Assembly (NCBI GenBank): GCA_003987725.1 | Contig: RXJH01000010.1 | Span: 229,221 to 293,220 of the forward strand | Reading direction: 5' to 3' | DNA from: Hyphomicrobium sp. | Lineage (GTDB): Bacteria > Pseudomonadota > Alphaproteobacteria > Rhizobiales > Hyphomicrobiaceae | Length of the DNA stretch: 64,000 nucleotides | Shown here: positions 1 to 9,045 of the stretch, piece after piece | Numbering within the stretch: the stretch's first letter is position 1 | Layout: each line of letters starts with the position of its first letter | Translations under genes and position numbers: made by a program | Notes under the pieces: generated by a model | Database searches by the model: none | What the model saw: the letters and a program-made list of their open reading frames with translations, nothing else | Told to the model about the DNA's origin: nothing

Positions 1-239
1 GCGGAAGCGTTCGCGTTTTCCTTGGCGCTCAGTTCCAGGTAACGCTTAACTGAAATTTCGGCCGACGCATAAGCTTCCTGCGCGTCGACGCTCCAGTAGC
101 GAAGATCGGGAAGCGCGATCGGCTGGCCGGTCACTGCGCAGCGCACGAAGTCACCCGGAGACAACACCTCGAATTCGCCGTCCAAGAAGCGAATTTTGGC
201 TTCGTTGCGGAGACCAAAAAATTTCTCAATCCGATTCAT
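1..239 (-). CDS. DUF2093 family protein (partial, 3' end outside window)
   Basis: Reading the minus strand from ATG at 239-237 gives 79 codons with no stop before the window edge. The protein begins MNRIEKFFGLRNEAKIRFLD and continues through SPGDFVRCAVTGQPI and LRYWSVDAQEAY. This is the pattern of the small alphaproteobacterial DUF2093 family, whose function is unknown. It lies 108 bases downstream of xseA on the same strand, a common arrangement in Rhizobiales, so the two are probably co-transcribed. The C-terminus is cut off by the window, so the full length cannot be given. Confidence 0.8.
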   Translation of the reverse strand, partial: MNRIEKFFGLRNEAKIRFLDGEFEVLSPGDFVRCAVTGQPIALPDLRYWSVDAQEAYASAEISVKRYLELSAKENANAS

Positions 240-347
240 CAGCTTTCAAGCCGTACAGTTCTTTCGCTACCGGACTTCATCCGACATCCGATGATATGAA
301 TGCCGCATTTCCGGCCGCGCGCCAATTTCCAATTTATCCCAAGCGTA

Positions 348-1814
348 TCAAAAAAGTGAGCCTTGTCCGCCGCGCCCGCCGGGCTTTTGGCGCGACGTTT
401 TAACCGGACCTTTGGTGGATTTAGGATCATCGGATTGTACCGGCCCTTCGGCTTTTGCCGCAATGCTGCCGTCGGAAAATTCGACGTTCAACATCGTCCC
501 GGTGACAACAGCGGCTGCCTGACGGATCGTCTGGCCGGACTCGTCTCTAACGAGCGCAAAGCCGCGCGACAGGATGCTGTGGTACCCCAGCGACTTGAGC
601 AATGCGGCTTTACCATCAAGCACTCTGCGGCTGACCGCCACGCGGTTAAGCAAGGCGCGGCCGGCGCGCTTCTCCAGCGCCTCCAGCCGCTCGCCGCAGC
701 GCGCGTGCTTCTGAAGGATCGGAGCGGACGAGAGCCTGCCGCTGACGCGGGCAAATCGCGTTGCATGGGCACGCGTATTCGCCAGCAGCGCGCGCGACAG
801 CCGGCGATCGGTCTCGTCGAACCGCTGCCGGGGAAGCGCCACCAGATCCTGCAGTTTCGGGAGGCCCCTGGCCGATGCCTTGAGGTGCGTCTTGGCGCCG
901 TCGAGCGAGCGGCGAACCGCAGTGCGCTTGCGCAGCATGAGCTTCTCGAGCGTGTCGATCAGCTCGGAATACTTTGGCACGGCCCATTCGGCGGCTTTCG
1001 TCGGCGTCGGCGCGCGGGCGTCCGCAACGAGATCGATGAGCGTCCAGTCGGTTTCGTGGCCGACAGCGGAAATGAGCGGGATGAGACTCTCGGCTGCGGC
1101 TCTGACGACGATCTCCTCGTTGAAGCTCCAGAGATCTTCGAGGCTGCCGCCACCCCGCGCGACGATCAGCACGTCGGGTCGCGGAATTCTGCCGCCTGCT
1201 GCGAGCGCGTTGAAACCGCGGATCGCGGCGGCGACCTCAGCCGCGCTGCCTTCACCCTGCACGCGCACCGGCCAAATCAGAACGCGGGCCGGATAGCGCT
1301 CGTTGAACCCGTGAAGCATGTCGCGAATGACGGCGCCTGTCGGCGACGTGACGATGCCTACGACCTTCGGCAGGAAGGGACGCTGCTTCTTGCGGGCCTC
1401 GTCGAAGAGGCCTTCGGCGGCAAATTTGCGCTTGCGCTCTTCGAGCAGCGCCATCAGCGCGCCAGCGCCCGCAGGTTCCAAGGCCTCAATGACGATCTGG
1501 TATTTCGAGGAGCCCGGAAACGTCGTGATCTTGCCTTGGGCGATGACTTCCATGCCCTCTTCGGGCTTGAAGCGAAGCCGGCCGAAGGAGCCCTTCCAGA
1601 TCACGGCCTCAATCTTCGCCTTGTCGTCCTTCAGGGCAAAGTAGCAGTGACCGGACGCGTGGGGTCCGCGGTACCCTGAAATTTCGCCCTTAAGGCGCAC
1701 ATAGCCGAAGCCGTCCTCGAGGGCGCGCTTGATCGCGCCGGAAAGTTCGGACACCGAAAATTCCGGGGCGTTGGCGCCCGGGCGGCCTTCGTTCGTGTTG
1801 GGAATGGAATTCAA
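348..1814 (-). CDS. xseA: Exodeoxyribonuclease VII large subunit
   Basis: XseA is the catalytic large subunit of exonuclease VII, which degrades single-stranded DNA with the small subunit XseB (not in this window). The N-terminal OB-fold begins near [20 protein letters not shown]. The nuclease domain follows, with [29 protein letters not shown] and [17 protein letters not shown], then a long helical region and the usual C-terminal [13 protein letters not shown] segment. The frame stays open upstream to an ATG at 1985, but that start would overlap the 5' end of divergent purD and add non-family sequence. A TTG at 1814, just before NSIPNTNEG, fits the family length better (488 aa), although its ribosome site is weak. 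Function is confident; the exact start is not. Confidence 0.88.
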   Translation of the reverse strand: MNSIPNTNEGRPGANAPEFSVSELSGAIKRALEDGFGYVRLKGEISGYRGPHASGHCYFALKDDKAKIEAVIWKGSFGRLRFKPEEGMEVIAQGKITTFPGSSKYQIVIEALEPAGAGALMALLEERKRKFAAEGLFDEARKKQRPFLPKVVGIVTSPTGAVIRDMLHGFNERYPARVLIWPVRVQGEGSAAEVAAAIRGFNALAAGGRIPRPDVLIVARGGGSLEDLWSFNEEIVVRAAAESLIPLISAVGHETDWTLIDLVADARAPTPTKAAEWAVPKYSELIDTLEKLMLRKRTAVRRSLDGAKTHLKASARGLPKLQDLVALPRQRFDETDRRLSRALLANTRAHATRFARVSGRLSSAPILQKHARCGERLEALEKRAGRALLNRVAVSRRVLDGKAALLKSLGYHSILSRGFALVRDESGQTIRQAAAVVTGTMLNVEFSDGSIAAKAEGPVQSDDPKSTKGPVKTSRQKPGGRGGQGSLF

Positions 1815-1906
1815 TAGCTTACTGTTCTGTTTCGCGGTCTTGCTTGTTTCACGTTCGATGCTACACCCGATGCTACACCGAGGCCCGGATTGCAACAGGC
1901 GACCTG

Positions 1907-3184
1907 ATGAACGTCCTTCTCCTCGGCTCGGGCGGTCGCGAGCATGCGCTTGCGTGGGCCCTGAGCGCGAGTCCTCTTCTGACAAAACTCTTCTGCGCCC
2001 CCGGCAACGCCGGGATCGCCGAAGTGGCGCAATGTATCCCTCTCGATCCGGGCGACCAAGCGCGCATCATCCAGTTCTGCCGCGATGAGCGGATCGAACT
2101 CGTCGTGATCGGGCCCGAGGCGCCACTGGTCGCGGGCCTGGGCGATGCCCTCGGTGCGGCCGGTATTCGCTATTTCGGCCCGTCGAAGCTTGCTGCACAG
2201 CTTGAAGGCTCCAAGGGTTTCACCAAAGATCTTTGTCGCGCTGCGGGCATCCCGACGGCGGCATATGGGCGTTTCGCGGACGCGCAATCGGCGAAGACGT
2301 TTCTCGCCAGCCAGAGCCTGCCGATCGTCGTCAAGGCGGACGGCTTGGCCGCCGGCAAAGGCGTCGTCATAGCCCAGACGCGCGGAGAAGCCGAAGCGGC
2401 GGTTGACGCTTGTTTCTCGGGAAGCTTCGGCTCGGCTGGAGCCGAACTCGTCATCGAAGAATTTCTGCACGGCGAGGAAGCCAGCTTCTTTGCTCTCTGC
2501 GACGGGAAGACCGCGCTGGCGCTCGCAACGGCTCAGGATCACAAGCGCGTCGGCCACGGGGACACCGGCCCGAACACCGGCGGAATGGGGGCCTATTCTC
2601 CCGCTCCGATCGTCACGCCGGACATGCACGACCGCGTGATGCGCGAGATCATCGAGCCGACGGTGAAGGAAATGGCGGCGCGGGGCATGCCGTTCAAGGG
2701 CGTCCTTTTCGCGGGGCTCATGATCACCGCGACCGGGCCAAAGCTCATCGAATACAACGTGCGCTTCGGCGATCCTGAAACGCAGGTTCTGATGATGCGG
2801 CTCAAATCGGATCTGCTCGCGGCGCTGCTCGCGACAACCGACGGCGTGCTTTCGAATTTCGATCTCAGGTGGAGCGACGACGTTGCCCTGACGGTGGTGA
2901 TGGCCGCCAACGGCTATCCTGGAACGCCGCAAAAAGGCACGGAGATCAAGGGGCTGGATCAGGCGCGCGCGGTTCCGAACGTCGAAATCTTTCACGCTGG
3001 CACCCGTCGCGACGGCGAGAGCCTTATTGCAGACGGCGGCCGAGTGCTAAACGTCACCGGCCGCGGCAAGACAATTGCCGAGGCGCGCGATGCCGCCTAC
3101 GCGGCGGTTGCGAAAATCGACTGGCCGGGTGGCTTCTACCGCAAGGACATCGGCTGGCGGGCGTTGCAGCGAACCGAGACTTAA
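1907..3184 (+). CDS. purD: Phosphoribosylamine-glycine ligase
   Basis: PurD joins glycine to 5-phosphoribosylamine with ATP to give GAR, the second step of de novo purine synthesis, in the cytosol. The 425-residue protein starts [19 protein letters not shown], the standard PurD N-terminus. The ATP-grasp segments [24 protein letters not shown] and [13 protein letters not shown] follow. An in-frame upstream codon at 1844 would add 21 residues with no family match, so the ATG at 1907 is chosen. It is transcribed divergently from xseA. A patatin-like gene follows on the same strand after 42 bases. Confidence 0.96.
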   Translation: MNVLLLGSGGREHALAWALSASPLLTKLFCAPGNAGIAEVAQCIPLDPGDQARIIQFCRDERIELVVIGPEAPLVAGLGDALGAAGIRYFGPSKLAAQLEGSKGFTKDLCRAAGIPTAAYGRFADAQSAKTFLASQSLPIVVKADGLAAGKGVVIAQTRGEAEAAVDACFSGSFGSAGAELVIEEFLHGEEASFFALCDGKTALALATAQDHKRVGHGDTGPNTGGMGAYSPAPIVTPDMHDRVMREIIEPTVKEMAARGMPFKGVLFAGLMITATGPKLIEYNVRFGDPETQVLMMRLKSDLLAALLATTDGVLSNFDLRWSDDVALTVVMAANGYPGTPQKGTEIKGLDQARAVPNVEIFHAGTRRDGESLIADGGRVLNVTGRGKTIAEARDAAYAAVAKIDWPGGFYRKDIGWRALQRTET

Positions 3185-3226
3185 GGCAGGTCGCGGCAAC
3201 GGCGGAAAACGGGATAACAGCATCGC

Positions 3227-4213
3227 ATGACCGTTCTGAAGCCCCAAGCATCGTCGCCAAATGGCAGCCAGCCAGCACGAAAGCCGACGATCGGACTCGC
3301 ACTCGGCGGCGGCGGCGCACGCGGGCTCGCGCATATCGCCATGATCGAGGCGTTCGATGAACTCGGCATCAAGCCCGATGTGATTGCGGGAACGTCGATC
3401 GGCGCGGTTTACGGCGCAGCTTATGCATCCGGTATGTCGGGCCGCGATTTGCGCGACCACACGCGATTCATCCTATCGCAACGCTTCGGTCTGATCCGTG
3501 ATCTCTTCACAAAGACGGCGCAGCCTTTTCAACGGCTGCTCAGCGTTTTTGGCGCGCGGAACGCCATTCTCGACCCGTTCACCGTTCTCGACCTCATTCT
3601 ACCGAAAGAGGTGAAGGAGACCTTCGCCGACTGCAAAATTCCGCTGAAGGTCGTCGCGTCCGATTTCTACGATCAGGAACCGAAGGTTTTTACCGAAGGT
3701 CCGCTCAGAACGGCCATTGCGGCGAGCATGGCGCTGCCTGTCCTCTTTCAACCCGTCGTTCTTGAGGGCCGGGCGTTGATCGACGGCGGCTTGACGAACC
3801 CGTTGCCGTTCGACCTGCTGCTTCCCGAAACGGACATCGTCGTTGCCATCGACGTCTCCGGCTCGCCCGTCGCGGATGCGAAGCGCGTCGCGCCGACAGC
3901 GTTCGCAGCACTCTTTTCGAGCGCCTTTCTGTTCGAGCACACCATCGTCAAGGAAAAGCTCAGGGCCAAACAACCGGACATTTTCATCCGGGCCGGAACG
4001 AGCAATTTTCAAGTCCTCGATTTCCTGAAGTGCGACGACATTCTCGCGGCCGCGCAGCCCGCGAAGGAACGGCTGAAGCAGCAGCTTCAGCGCGTGCTCT
4101 CGGTCGAGACGCTGCCTGTGCTCGAGGATGCCGAGCCGATTCAAAAGCTGATCGCGGCGCCCAAACGTCCGAAGCGCCGACTGCTTACACGTCCGCGTAA
4201 GACGCGGGAGTAG
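3227..4213 (+). CDS. Patatin-like phospholipase family protein (RssA-type)
   Basis: A 328-residue patatin-fold acyl hydrolase. The oxyanion-hole loop GGGGARG lies at residues 27-33. The nucleophile Ser57 is in GTSIG, and the second member of the Ser-Asp dyad is Asp186 in IDGG. These residues support lipid acyl-ester hydrolysis; the true substrate cannot be inferred. There is no signal peptide, so the protein is probably cytosolic or membrane-peripheral. The C-terminus is basic (PKRPKRRLLTRPRKTRE), which could help membrane binding. It lies 42 bases after purD and is followed by a 145-base quasi-palindromic repeat rather than another plus-strand gene. Confidence 0.88.
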   Translation: MTVLKPQASSPNGSQPARKPTIGLALGGGGARGLAHIAMIEAFDELGIKPDVIAGTSIGAVYGAAYASGMSGRDLRDHTRFILSQRFGLIRDLFTKTAQPFQRLLSVFGARNAILDPFTVLDLILPKEVKETFADCKIPLKVVASDFYDQEPKVFTEGPLRTAIAASMALPVLFQPVVLEGRALIDGGLTNPLPFDLLLPETDIVVAIDVSGSPVADAKRVAPTAFAALFSSAFLFEHTIVKEKLRAKQPDIFIRAGTSNFQVLDFLKCDDILAAAQPAKERLKQQLQRVLSVETLPVLEDAEPIQKLIAAPKRPKRRLLTRPRKTRE

Positions 4214-4226
4214 GAATAGTCCACTT

Positions 4227-4371
4227 CGTCATCCTCGGGCGAGTGCGCCGACGGCGCATCGAAGCCCGGGGATCCAGCGTGAGACTCGTCGAAGACACAA
4301 TATTGGGCCTTCGGCGCTCTTTATGCTGGATCCCCGAACGGCCTCGCAGGCTCCTCCGTTCGAGGATGACG
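4227..4371. repeat. Quasi-palindromic dispersed repeat, copy A
   Basis: About 145 bases bounded by CGTCATCCTCG and CGAGGATGACG, with inner arms GGGGATCCAGC and GCTGGATCCCC. The element is therefore a nested imperfect palindrome. The middle reads through CTCGTCGAAGACACAATATT and GGGCCTTCGGCG. Closely similar copies lie at 20424-20569 (reverse orientation), 35543-35691 and 61354-61499. It occupies most of the gap between the convergent patatin and tadA genes and encodes nothing recognisable. Confidence 0.9.
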
Positions 4372-4381
4372 AAAGGGCGGG

Positions 4382-4843
4382 TCAATCGCGGCGCAGTTCG
4401 AAGAAGTTTTTCAGTAGCGTGCTGGCGTCGTCTTCGCCGATGCCGGGGTAGACTTCGGGGACATGATGGCAGGTCGGCTGGCTGAAGACGCGAGCGCCTT
4501 GCTCGACGCCGCCGCCCTTCGGATCGCTCGCGGCGTAGTAAAGGCGCTTGATGCGCGCGAATGAGATCGCCGCCGCGCACATCGGGCAGGGCTCAAGCGT
4601 GACATATAGGCTGCATCCGACGAGACGCTCGTCCTCGATCTCCGCGCAAGCTGCCCGGATCGCGAGAATCTCCGCGTGGGCCGTCGGATCAGAGAGTTCG
4701 CGCGTCCGGTTCCCGGCCACTGCCAGAACCCTGCCGTCGGGAGAAACGATAACGGCCCCGACCGGCACCTCGCCACGATTGGCCGTGGCTTTCGCCTCTT
4801 CGAGCGCAAGGGACATATGGCTTACGGCGTCCTTCGATGTCAT
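4382..4843 (-). CDS. tadA: tRNA adenosine(34) deaminase
   Basis: TadA converts the wobble adenosine of tRNA-Arg(ACG) to inosine using a catalytic zinc. In the 153-residue protein the zinc site is clear: His56 and Glu58 in TAHAEILAI, and Cys86 and Cys89 in LEPCPMCAAAI. The open frame extends upstream to 4903, but those extra residues overlap the divergent rluB gene. The ATG at 4843 gives MTSKDAVSHMSLALEEA, the normal length, with a purine-rich GAGCGAAG upstream. A start at residue 10 (MSLALEEA) is also possible. The gene is 35 bases from divergent rluB. Confidence 0.94.
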   Translation of the reverse strand: MTSKDAVSHMSLALEEAKATANRGEVPVGAVIVSPDGRVLAVAGNRTRELSDPTAHAEILAIRAACAEIEDERLVGCSLYVTLEPCPMCAAAISFARIKRLYYAASDPKGGGVEQGARVFSQPTCHHVPEVYPGIGEDDASTLLKNFFELRRD

Positions 4844-4878
4844 AAGCTCGCTTCGCTCCCGAAAGCCCAGTGTTACCG

Positions 4879-5766
4879 ATGGCCAGACCACCAACCAGAC
4901 CACAAAAATCCAAAGTCGCCGAACCCGCCGCTCGCGGGCCCGCTACCGCGCCTGAAAAGCGGGACGGTCCGATGCGCATCGCCAAAGCCATGGCGCGTGC
5001 CGGGCTCTGCTCGCGCCGCGAGGCCGAACGCTGGATCGCCGATGGCCGCGTCAGCGTCAACGGCAAGCTGCTCAGAACGCCGGCCGTGGAAGTCGGTCCG
5101 GCCGACAAGGTATTCGTCGATGGCAAGCCGCTGCCAACCGCCGAGCCGCCGCAACTCTGGCGTTATCATAAGCCGAAAGGCATCGTCACCACGCATTCCG
5201 ATCCCGAGGGCCGGCCGACGGTTTTCGACAAGATGCCCCCGGAGATGCCGCGCGTCATCTCGGTTGGACGTCTCGATTTCAATACCGAAGGCCTGTTGCT
5301 GCTGACCAACGACGGCGCGCTTGCCCGCCATCTGGAACTGCCCGCGAACGGCTGGGTGCGGCGCTACCGCGTGCGCGCGAAGGGCCGCGTGTCGCCCGAC
5401 GATCTGGTGAAACTCAAGGAGGGCATCACGGTCGAGGGCGTCTCATACGGGCCGATCGAGGCGACGATCGACAGCGTGCAGGGTGCCAACACGTGGCTTT
5501 CGATCGCCATCCGCGAGGGCAAAAACCGAGAAGTGAGAAAGGTGCTCTCGCACCTCGGGCTGACGGTCAACCGCCTCATCCGCGTTTCATTCGGGCCGTT
5601 CCAGCTTCTCGATCTCGCGCCCGGCGCAGTCGAAGCGGTGCGGCGGAAAATTCTCGTTGCACAGCTCGGACCTCGAGCTTCCGAAGCGCTTGGATTTTCG
5701 GAAAGTCAGGCCGAACGCAAGGCGCGGCACGCGCGCGGGAAAGCGGCGAGCGAGGCGGACGACTGA
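4879..5766 (+). CDS. rluB: 23S rRNA pseudouridine synthase, RluB/RsuA family
   Basis: This 295-residue pseudouridine synthase isomerises a uridine in large-subunit rRNA (position 2605 for E. coli RluB). An S4 RNA-binding domain (MRIAKAMARAGLCSRREAER, residues about 32-51) precedes the catalytic domain. The catalytic Asp133 is in VGRLDFNTEGLLLLTNDG. A lysine- and arginine-rich tail follows the fold. A GTG nine bases upstream is in frame, but the ATG at 4879 (MARPPTRPQK) looks better. RsmD starts inside its stop codon, so the two rRNA-modification genes are translationally coupled. RluB versus RluE/RsuA specificity is not proven by sequence alone. Confidence 0.92.
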   Translation: MARPPTRPQKSKVAEPAARGPATAPEKRDGPMRIAKAMARAGLCSRREAERWIADGRVSVNGKLLRTPAVEVGPADKVFVDGKPLPTAEPPQLWRYHKPKGIVTTHSDPEGRPTVFDKMPPEMPRVISVGRLDFNTEGLLLLTNDGALARHLELPANGWVRRYRVRAKGRVSPDDLVKLKEGITVEGVSYGPIEATIDSVQGANTWLSIAIREGKNREVRKVLSHLGLTVNRLIRVSFGPFQLLDLAPGAVEAVRRKILVAQLGPRASEALGFSESQAERKARHARGKAASEADD

Positions 5767-6332
5767 TGCGGGTGGTTGCTGGACGGTTTCGCGGCCGCGC
5801 ACTGCAAGCGCCGGACGATATGAAGATACGGCCTACTTCCGACCGCGTGCGGGAAAGCCTTTTCAATATCCTAGCGCACGGCATCGCGGATTTCTCGCTC
5901 GACGGCGCGCGCGTGATCGATCTCTTCGCCGGGACGGGGGCGCTCGGCATCGAAGCGGTGTCGCGCGGCGCCGCCTACTGTCTCTTCGTCGAGGAAGCGC
6001 CGGACGCGCGCGCGCTCATTCGCACAAACGTCGAAAATCTGGGTCTCACGGGCGAAACGCGCATCTTCCGTCGCGATGCAACGGATCTCGGTCCGGCTGG
6101 CAATATGGACCCGTACGATCTGGCGTTTCTCGATCCGCCCTATGGCAAGGGTTTGGGCGAAAAGGCGCTCGACGCACTTGCGCAGGGCAACTGGCTGAAG
6201 CCCGGCGCGATCTCTGTGCTCGAAGAACGCGCGGGCGCAACGCTGACGTTTCCTGACGGCTTCACCGTGCTCGACGCCCGCACCTACGGCGATACCGAAA
6301 TCACGATCTTGCGGTTCGGCGCGGCGAGCTGA
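5766..6332 (+). CDS. rsmD: 16S rRNA (guanine(966)-N(2))-methyltransferase
   Basis: RsmD methylates G966 of 16S rRNA with S-adenosylmethionine. The 188-residue protein begins MRVVAGRFRGRAL. It carries the family segments IRPTSDRVRESLFNIL, the SAM-binding strand VIDLFAGTGALGIEA and the catalytic N6/N2-methylase motif DPPYGKG. The ATG at 5766 shares one base with the rluB stop codon (TGATG), fixing the start and implying coupled translation. The frame is open further upstream inside rluB, but those residues are unrelated to the family. Confidence 0.95.
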   Translation: MRVVAGRFRGRALQAPDDMKIRPTSDRVRESLFNILAHGIADFSLDGARVIDLFAGTGALGIEAVSRGAAYCLFVEEAPDARALIRTNVENLGLTGETRIFRRDATDLGPAGNMDPYDLAFLDPPYGKGLGEKALDALAQGNWLKPGAISVLEERAGATLTFPDGFTVLDARTYGDTEITILRFGAAS

Positions 6333-6349
6333 ATAGCCGCCGCGCGTTC

Positions 6350-6946
6350 TTACCCAACTGCATTTTCCGCTTCAGGCGTAAAAGCACCATCGGCGAGGCT
6401 GTACGTGTATTCGCGGACATCGCTCGCCCATTTCGCGGTGAGATTTTCGAAGCGTGCGCGATCGCCAGCGAAGAGTGCGCGCGTCGCTTCTTCAAAGCCC
6501 GCGAGGTTGCCCGCCATCGCCGACATGAAGCGATAGGCCCGCTCCCTGGCCGTGCGCATCATGTCCGCATCCGCATTCCTGCGGCGTGCATCGTCGACGA
6601 GTTTGCGCAGCGTCACCGACGCGCCACCCGGCTGCGCCGCCAGCCATTCCCAATGACGCGGCAACAGCGTCACTTCGCGGGGCACGACGCCGAGTTTCGG
6701 CCGTCCGGGGCCGCGTGCCTCTTCTGCACCCGCGGGAGACGACGGAGACTTCTGAAGACGCGCGGCCGGGACGTCGGCCGTTTCCCGCAAATCGAAATCG
6801 ATCTGACTGCCGGTGCTGTCATCGAAGATCAGCAGCGACATGTCTGGCTGCTTGGCCGAGCGCGTGCGGATGGCTTCGATCACCTCGGCGCGCGAACCCG
6901 AGGCAAAGCGGCGGCGGCCGTCGAAGGCGGTGAACTTTTGGTCCAT
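6350..6946 (-). CDS. DUF2239 family protein
   Basis: A 198-residue protein of the DUF2239 family, whose function is not established. It begins MDQKFTAFDGRRRFASGS. The middle, RPKLGVVPREVTLLPRHWEWLAAQPGGAS, looks like a small helical module that could contact DNA, which is only an inference. An alternative ATG at 6964 lies almost at the predicted transcription start. The ATG at 6946, preceded by TGGAG, leaves a normal leader and is preferred. The promoter carries two near-identical 19-base boxes (6975-6993 and 7002-7020), suggesting tight and perhaps autogenous repression. Confidence 0.8.
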   Translation of the reverse strand: MDQKFTAFDGRRRFASGSRAEVIEAIRTRSAKQPDMSLLIFDDSTGSQIDFDLRETADVPAARLQKSPSSPAGAEEARGPGRPKLGVVPREVTLLPRHWEWLAAQPGGASVTLRKLVDDARRRNADADMMRTARERAYRFMSAMAGNLAGFEEATRALFAGDRARFENLTAKWASDVREYTYSLADGAFTPEAENAVG

Positions 6947-6974
6947 TTTCTTTTGCTCCAGCATCAGCTGGCGG

Positions 6975-7020
6975 CAATATTACCCGGATAAAACAGGTCG
7001 TCAATATACCCGGGTAAAAT
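6975..7020 (-). promoter_or_regulatory. Promoter with two repeated operator-like boxes
   Basis: On the minus strand a -35 TTGACG (6999-7004) and a -10 TAATAT (6977-6982) are 16 bases apart, upstream of the DUF2239 gene. Overlapping both are two direct copies of one sequence, seen on the plus strand as CAATATTACCCGGATAAAA (6975-6993) and CAATATACCCGGGTAAAAT (7002-7020). The cores TACCCGGATA and TACCCGGGTA are palindromic. Box spacing is 27 bases. The second box runs into the stop codon of the neighbouring transporter gene. Confidence 0.6.
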
Positions 7021-8291
7021 TATTTGGCGCGCCACCCGCGGGCGCCAAAATAAAAAATGTAGAGATAGCTCGGGATCGCGAGCAGCAGGTAGGCGAGTTG
7101 GAAATCGACGTGTTCCTTCAGCAGGCCGAACGCGTAAGGCATCAGCGCGCCGCCGGAGATCGCCATGATCAGCAGCGCGGAACCCGTCTCTGTGTGCGCG
7201 CCGAGACCGCGGATCGCGAGCGGGAAGATCGCGGGCCACATCATCGCGTTGGCGAATCCGAGAGCCGCGATGAATGCGACCGAGGCGTAGCCGGTCGTCA
7301 GATAGGCGCCGATCGTCAGCACGACGCCCAATGCCGCCGATAGCGCGAGATAGGTTTGTTGCGAGACGACGCGCGGCACGACGAGGAGGCCTGCGACGTA
7401 GCCCACCAGCATCGCAAAGAGCGTGTACGACGTGAAGAACCGCGTCGCCTCGAGCGAGAGGCCGAAACCCGTTCCGTAGAGACCAATGGTATCTCCGGCC
7501 AGCACTTCGACGCCGACGTAGAGGAAGAGGCACAGCACGCCCAGCCAGAGATGGGGAAAATCGAAAATGCTCGATGCGCCAGAAACACTCGCCCGATCAT
7601 CCGCATCGGCGGGAGCGGCCTTGAGATCAGGCAGCCTCGAGCGGGCGATCCACAAGCCAAGCATTGCGAGCAACGCCGCCATCAGCATGTACGGTCCGTG
7701 GACACGCGCGGCGAAGGCATTGAGCAAAACTTCTCGGGCTTCGTGCGTCGGCGCGCGCGCCACGTCGGCATCAAACGCGTCGAGATCCCCGAGCACCAGC
7801 GACGCGAAAAAGATGGGTGCGATAACGCCCGCGAACTTGTGACAGATACCCATGAGGGCGACGCGGCGCGCGGCGCTCTCATGCGGGCCCAGAATGCAGA
7901 CGTATGGGTTCGACGCCGTCTGCAGCAGCGCCAGCCCGGCTCCCATGATGAAGAGCCCAGTGAGCGTACCGGAATATTGGCGCATCGTTGTGAATTCGCC
8001 GAACACAACGGAGCCGATCGCCATCACGAAGAGACCGATCGCCATACCTTGCTTCATGCCCGTGCGGCGAAGAACGGCGGACGCCGGCAGGGCTAGAAAA
8101 AAGTAGGAGAGGTAGAACGCCATCGGGACGAGGAAGGCATTCACATCGTCGAGATTAAACGCGAGCTTGACGAAGCTGATCAGCGGGCCGTTGAGCCACG
8201 CCACGAAGCCAAAAATGAAGAACAGGATTGCGATTGTGGCGATGCCCGTCGCCTCGCCGTCCTTGGCCGCTTGAACCTTCGGAGAGCTCAT
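7020..8291 (-). CDS. Sugar MFS transporter, FHS (FucP/GluP) family
   Basis: A 423-residue major-facilitator protein with about 12 hydrophobic segments. It probably imports a hexose or similar sugar by proton symport across the inner membrane. The N-terminal IATIAILFFIFGFVAWLNGP and the segments FLALPASAVLRRTGMKQGM and LLQTASNPYVCILGP are typical of the fucose/glucose/galactose (FHS) subfamily. The substrate is not predictable. An upstream ATG at 8354 adds a non-conserved leader; the ATG at 8291 (MSSPKVQAAKDG), or the one at 8303, is more likely. No sugar-catabolic genes are adjacent. The neighbouring DUF2239 gene has its own promoter, so the two need not form an operon. Confidence 0.88.
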   Translation of the reverse strand: MSSPKVQAAKDGEATGIATIAILFFIFGFVAWLNGPLISFVKLAFNLDDVNAFLVPMAFYLSYFFLALPASAVLRRTGMKQGMAIGLFVMAIGSVVFGEFTTMRQYSGTLTGLFIMGAGLALLQTASNPYVCILGPHESAARRVALMGICHKFAGVIAPIFFASLVLGDLDAFDADVARAPTHEAREVLLNAFAARVHGPYMLMAALLAMLGLWIARSRLPDLKAAPADADDRASVSGASSIFDFPHLWLGVLCLFLYVGVEVLAGDTIGLYGTGFGLSLEATRFFTSYTLFAMLVGYVAGLLVVPRVVSQQTYLALSAALGVVLTIGAYLTTGYASVAFIAALGFANAMMWPAIFPLAIRGLGAHTETGSALLIMAISGGALMPYAFGLLKEHVDFQLAYLLLAIPSYLYIFYFGARGWRAK

Positions 8292-8478
8292 CGGGCCCCG
8301 CATTGGCGATGGTAAATCGCTGATTGCTGTCGAAAAACCCCTGCAAATCAGCACCTCGCGCGTAGGCGAGACGCCGGGCCGCAGGCAAAATCTAACTTCA
8401 ATCCCCGCAGTCGCTTAGAATCTTTTGATTATTCTTCGCGGGCGTACTATCTCCAAGTGGCAAAAAGGGTGCTTGACG

Positions 8479-8490
8479 AAAGTATACTTT
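8479..8490. promoter_or_regulatory. 12-base perfect palindrome in front of the bfd-like gene
   Basis: AAAGTATACTTT is a perfect palindrome directly after a TTGACG (8473-8478) and directly before a second TTGACC (8492-8497). It lies in the 275-base divergent region between the sugar transporter and the Bfd-like ferredoxin. Its position within a possible promoter suggests an operator, but no regulator can be named. The same region also holds TACCC, four bases, then GGGTA near 8511. Confidence 0.4.
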
Positions 8491-8566
8491 TTTGACCAAC
8501 TATCACGTGTTACCCTACCGGGTATCCGATGCCGGGGCCTTGAACCCCGTTTGATTGGAGCCGAAA

Positions 8567-8902
8567 GTGATCGTCTGCTCGTGCGCCGTAATATCTGACC
8601 GCGATATCGATGTCGCCGTCTCCGAAATCATGAGCACGGGACCTGGGATCCTGCCCACGCCGGGCGTCGTGTTCCGGCACCTCAATAAAAAGATGAATTG
8701 CTGCACATGTGCGCCCGTAACGGTCGCAGCGATTTATGCCGCCATGGACCGATTGGCCGAGACGACCCGCGTTTGTCCCTTCGTTCTCGCCGAAGCGCGC
8801 GCCAAGCTCGTCCGCATCGAGGAGCGGCGGCAGCAGCGTCAACAGCGCATCAATGCCGAAATTGCCCGGCGCGCCCGGCGCCCGCAGCGCGCAATCGCTT
8901 AG
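8567..8902 (+). CDS. Bfd-like (2Fe-2S) ferredoxin
   Basis: A 111-residue protein beginning MIVCSCAVISDRDIDVAVSE. Cys4 and Cys6 near the N-terminus and Cys45/46 and Cys48 in NCCTCAP resemble the C-x-C ... C-x2-C cluster ligands of bacterioferritin-associated ferredoxin. Bfd reduces the haem of bacterioferritin to release iron. The spacing is looser than in E. coli Bfd, and the C-terminus is an unusual arginine/glutamine-rich helix (RIEERRQQRQQR). GTG at 8567 is chosen because GGAG lies six bases upstream; the in-frame TTG at 8555 lacks such a site. The next gene is bacterioferritin, which supports the role. Confidence 0.82.
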   Translation: MIVCSCAVISDRDIDVAVSEIMSTGPGILPTPGVVFRHLNKKMNCCTCAPVTVAAIYAAMDRLAETTRVCPFVLAEARAKLVRIEERRQQRQQRINAEIARRARRPQRAIA

Positions 8903-8986
8903 AACCTGCGGAAAAGTTTACGAATTGCCTCCGTCAAGTTGGCGGAAGGCTCTGGTTAAGCCCGATCATATCCGCTAGTTGTCTAC

Positions 8987-9003
8987 TTTAGAATGTTTCT
9001 GGA
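8987..9003 (+). promoter_or_regulatory. Irr-box-like iron control element upstream of bfr
   Basis: TTTAGAATGTTTCTGGA lies 43 bases before the bfr start codon. The TTTAGAA half-site and the GAA-N3-TTC core match the iron control element described for the Rhizobiales regulator Irr. The right half is imperfect (TTCTGGA rather than TTCTAAA). Irr normally represses storage genes when iron is low. Binding is inferred from the motif only. Confidence 0.55.
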
Positions 9004-9045
9004 CTTCGAGGCCGGAAGCATCAAAGCAGATTTTTGGAGCGGCGC

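Noticed and set aside
363-1679. A 438-codon plus-strand open frame opposite xseA
   Set aside because: It is antisense to a fully conserved xseA gene, has arginine/alanine-rich composition and no recognisable motif. High GC content produces many such frames.
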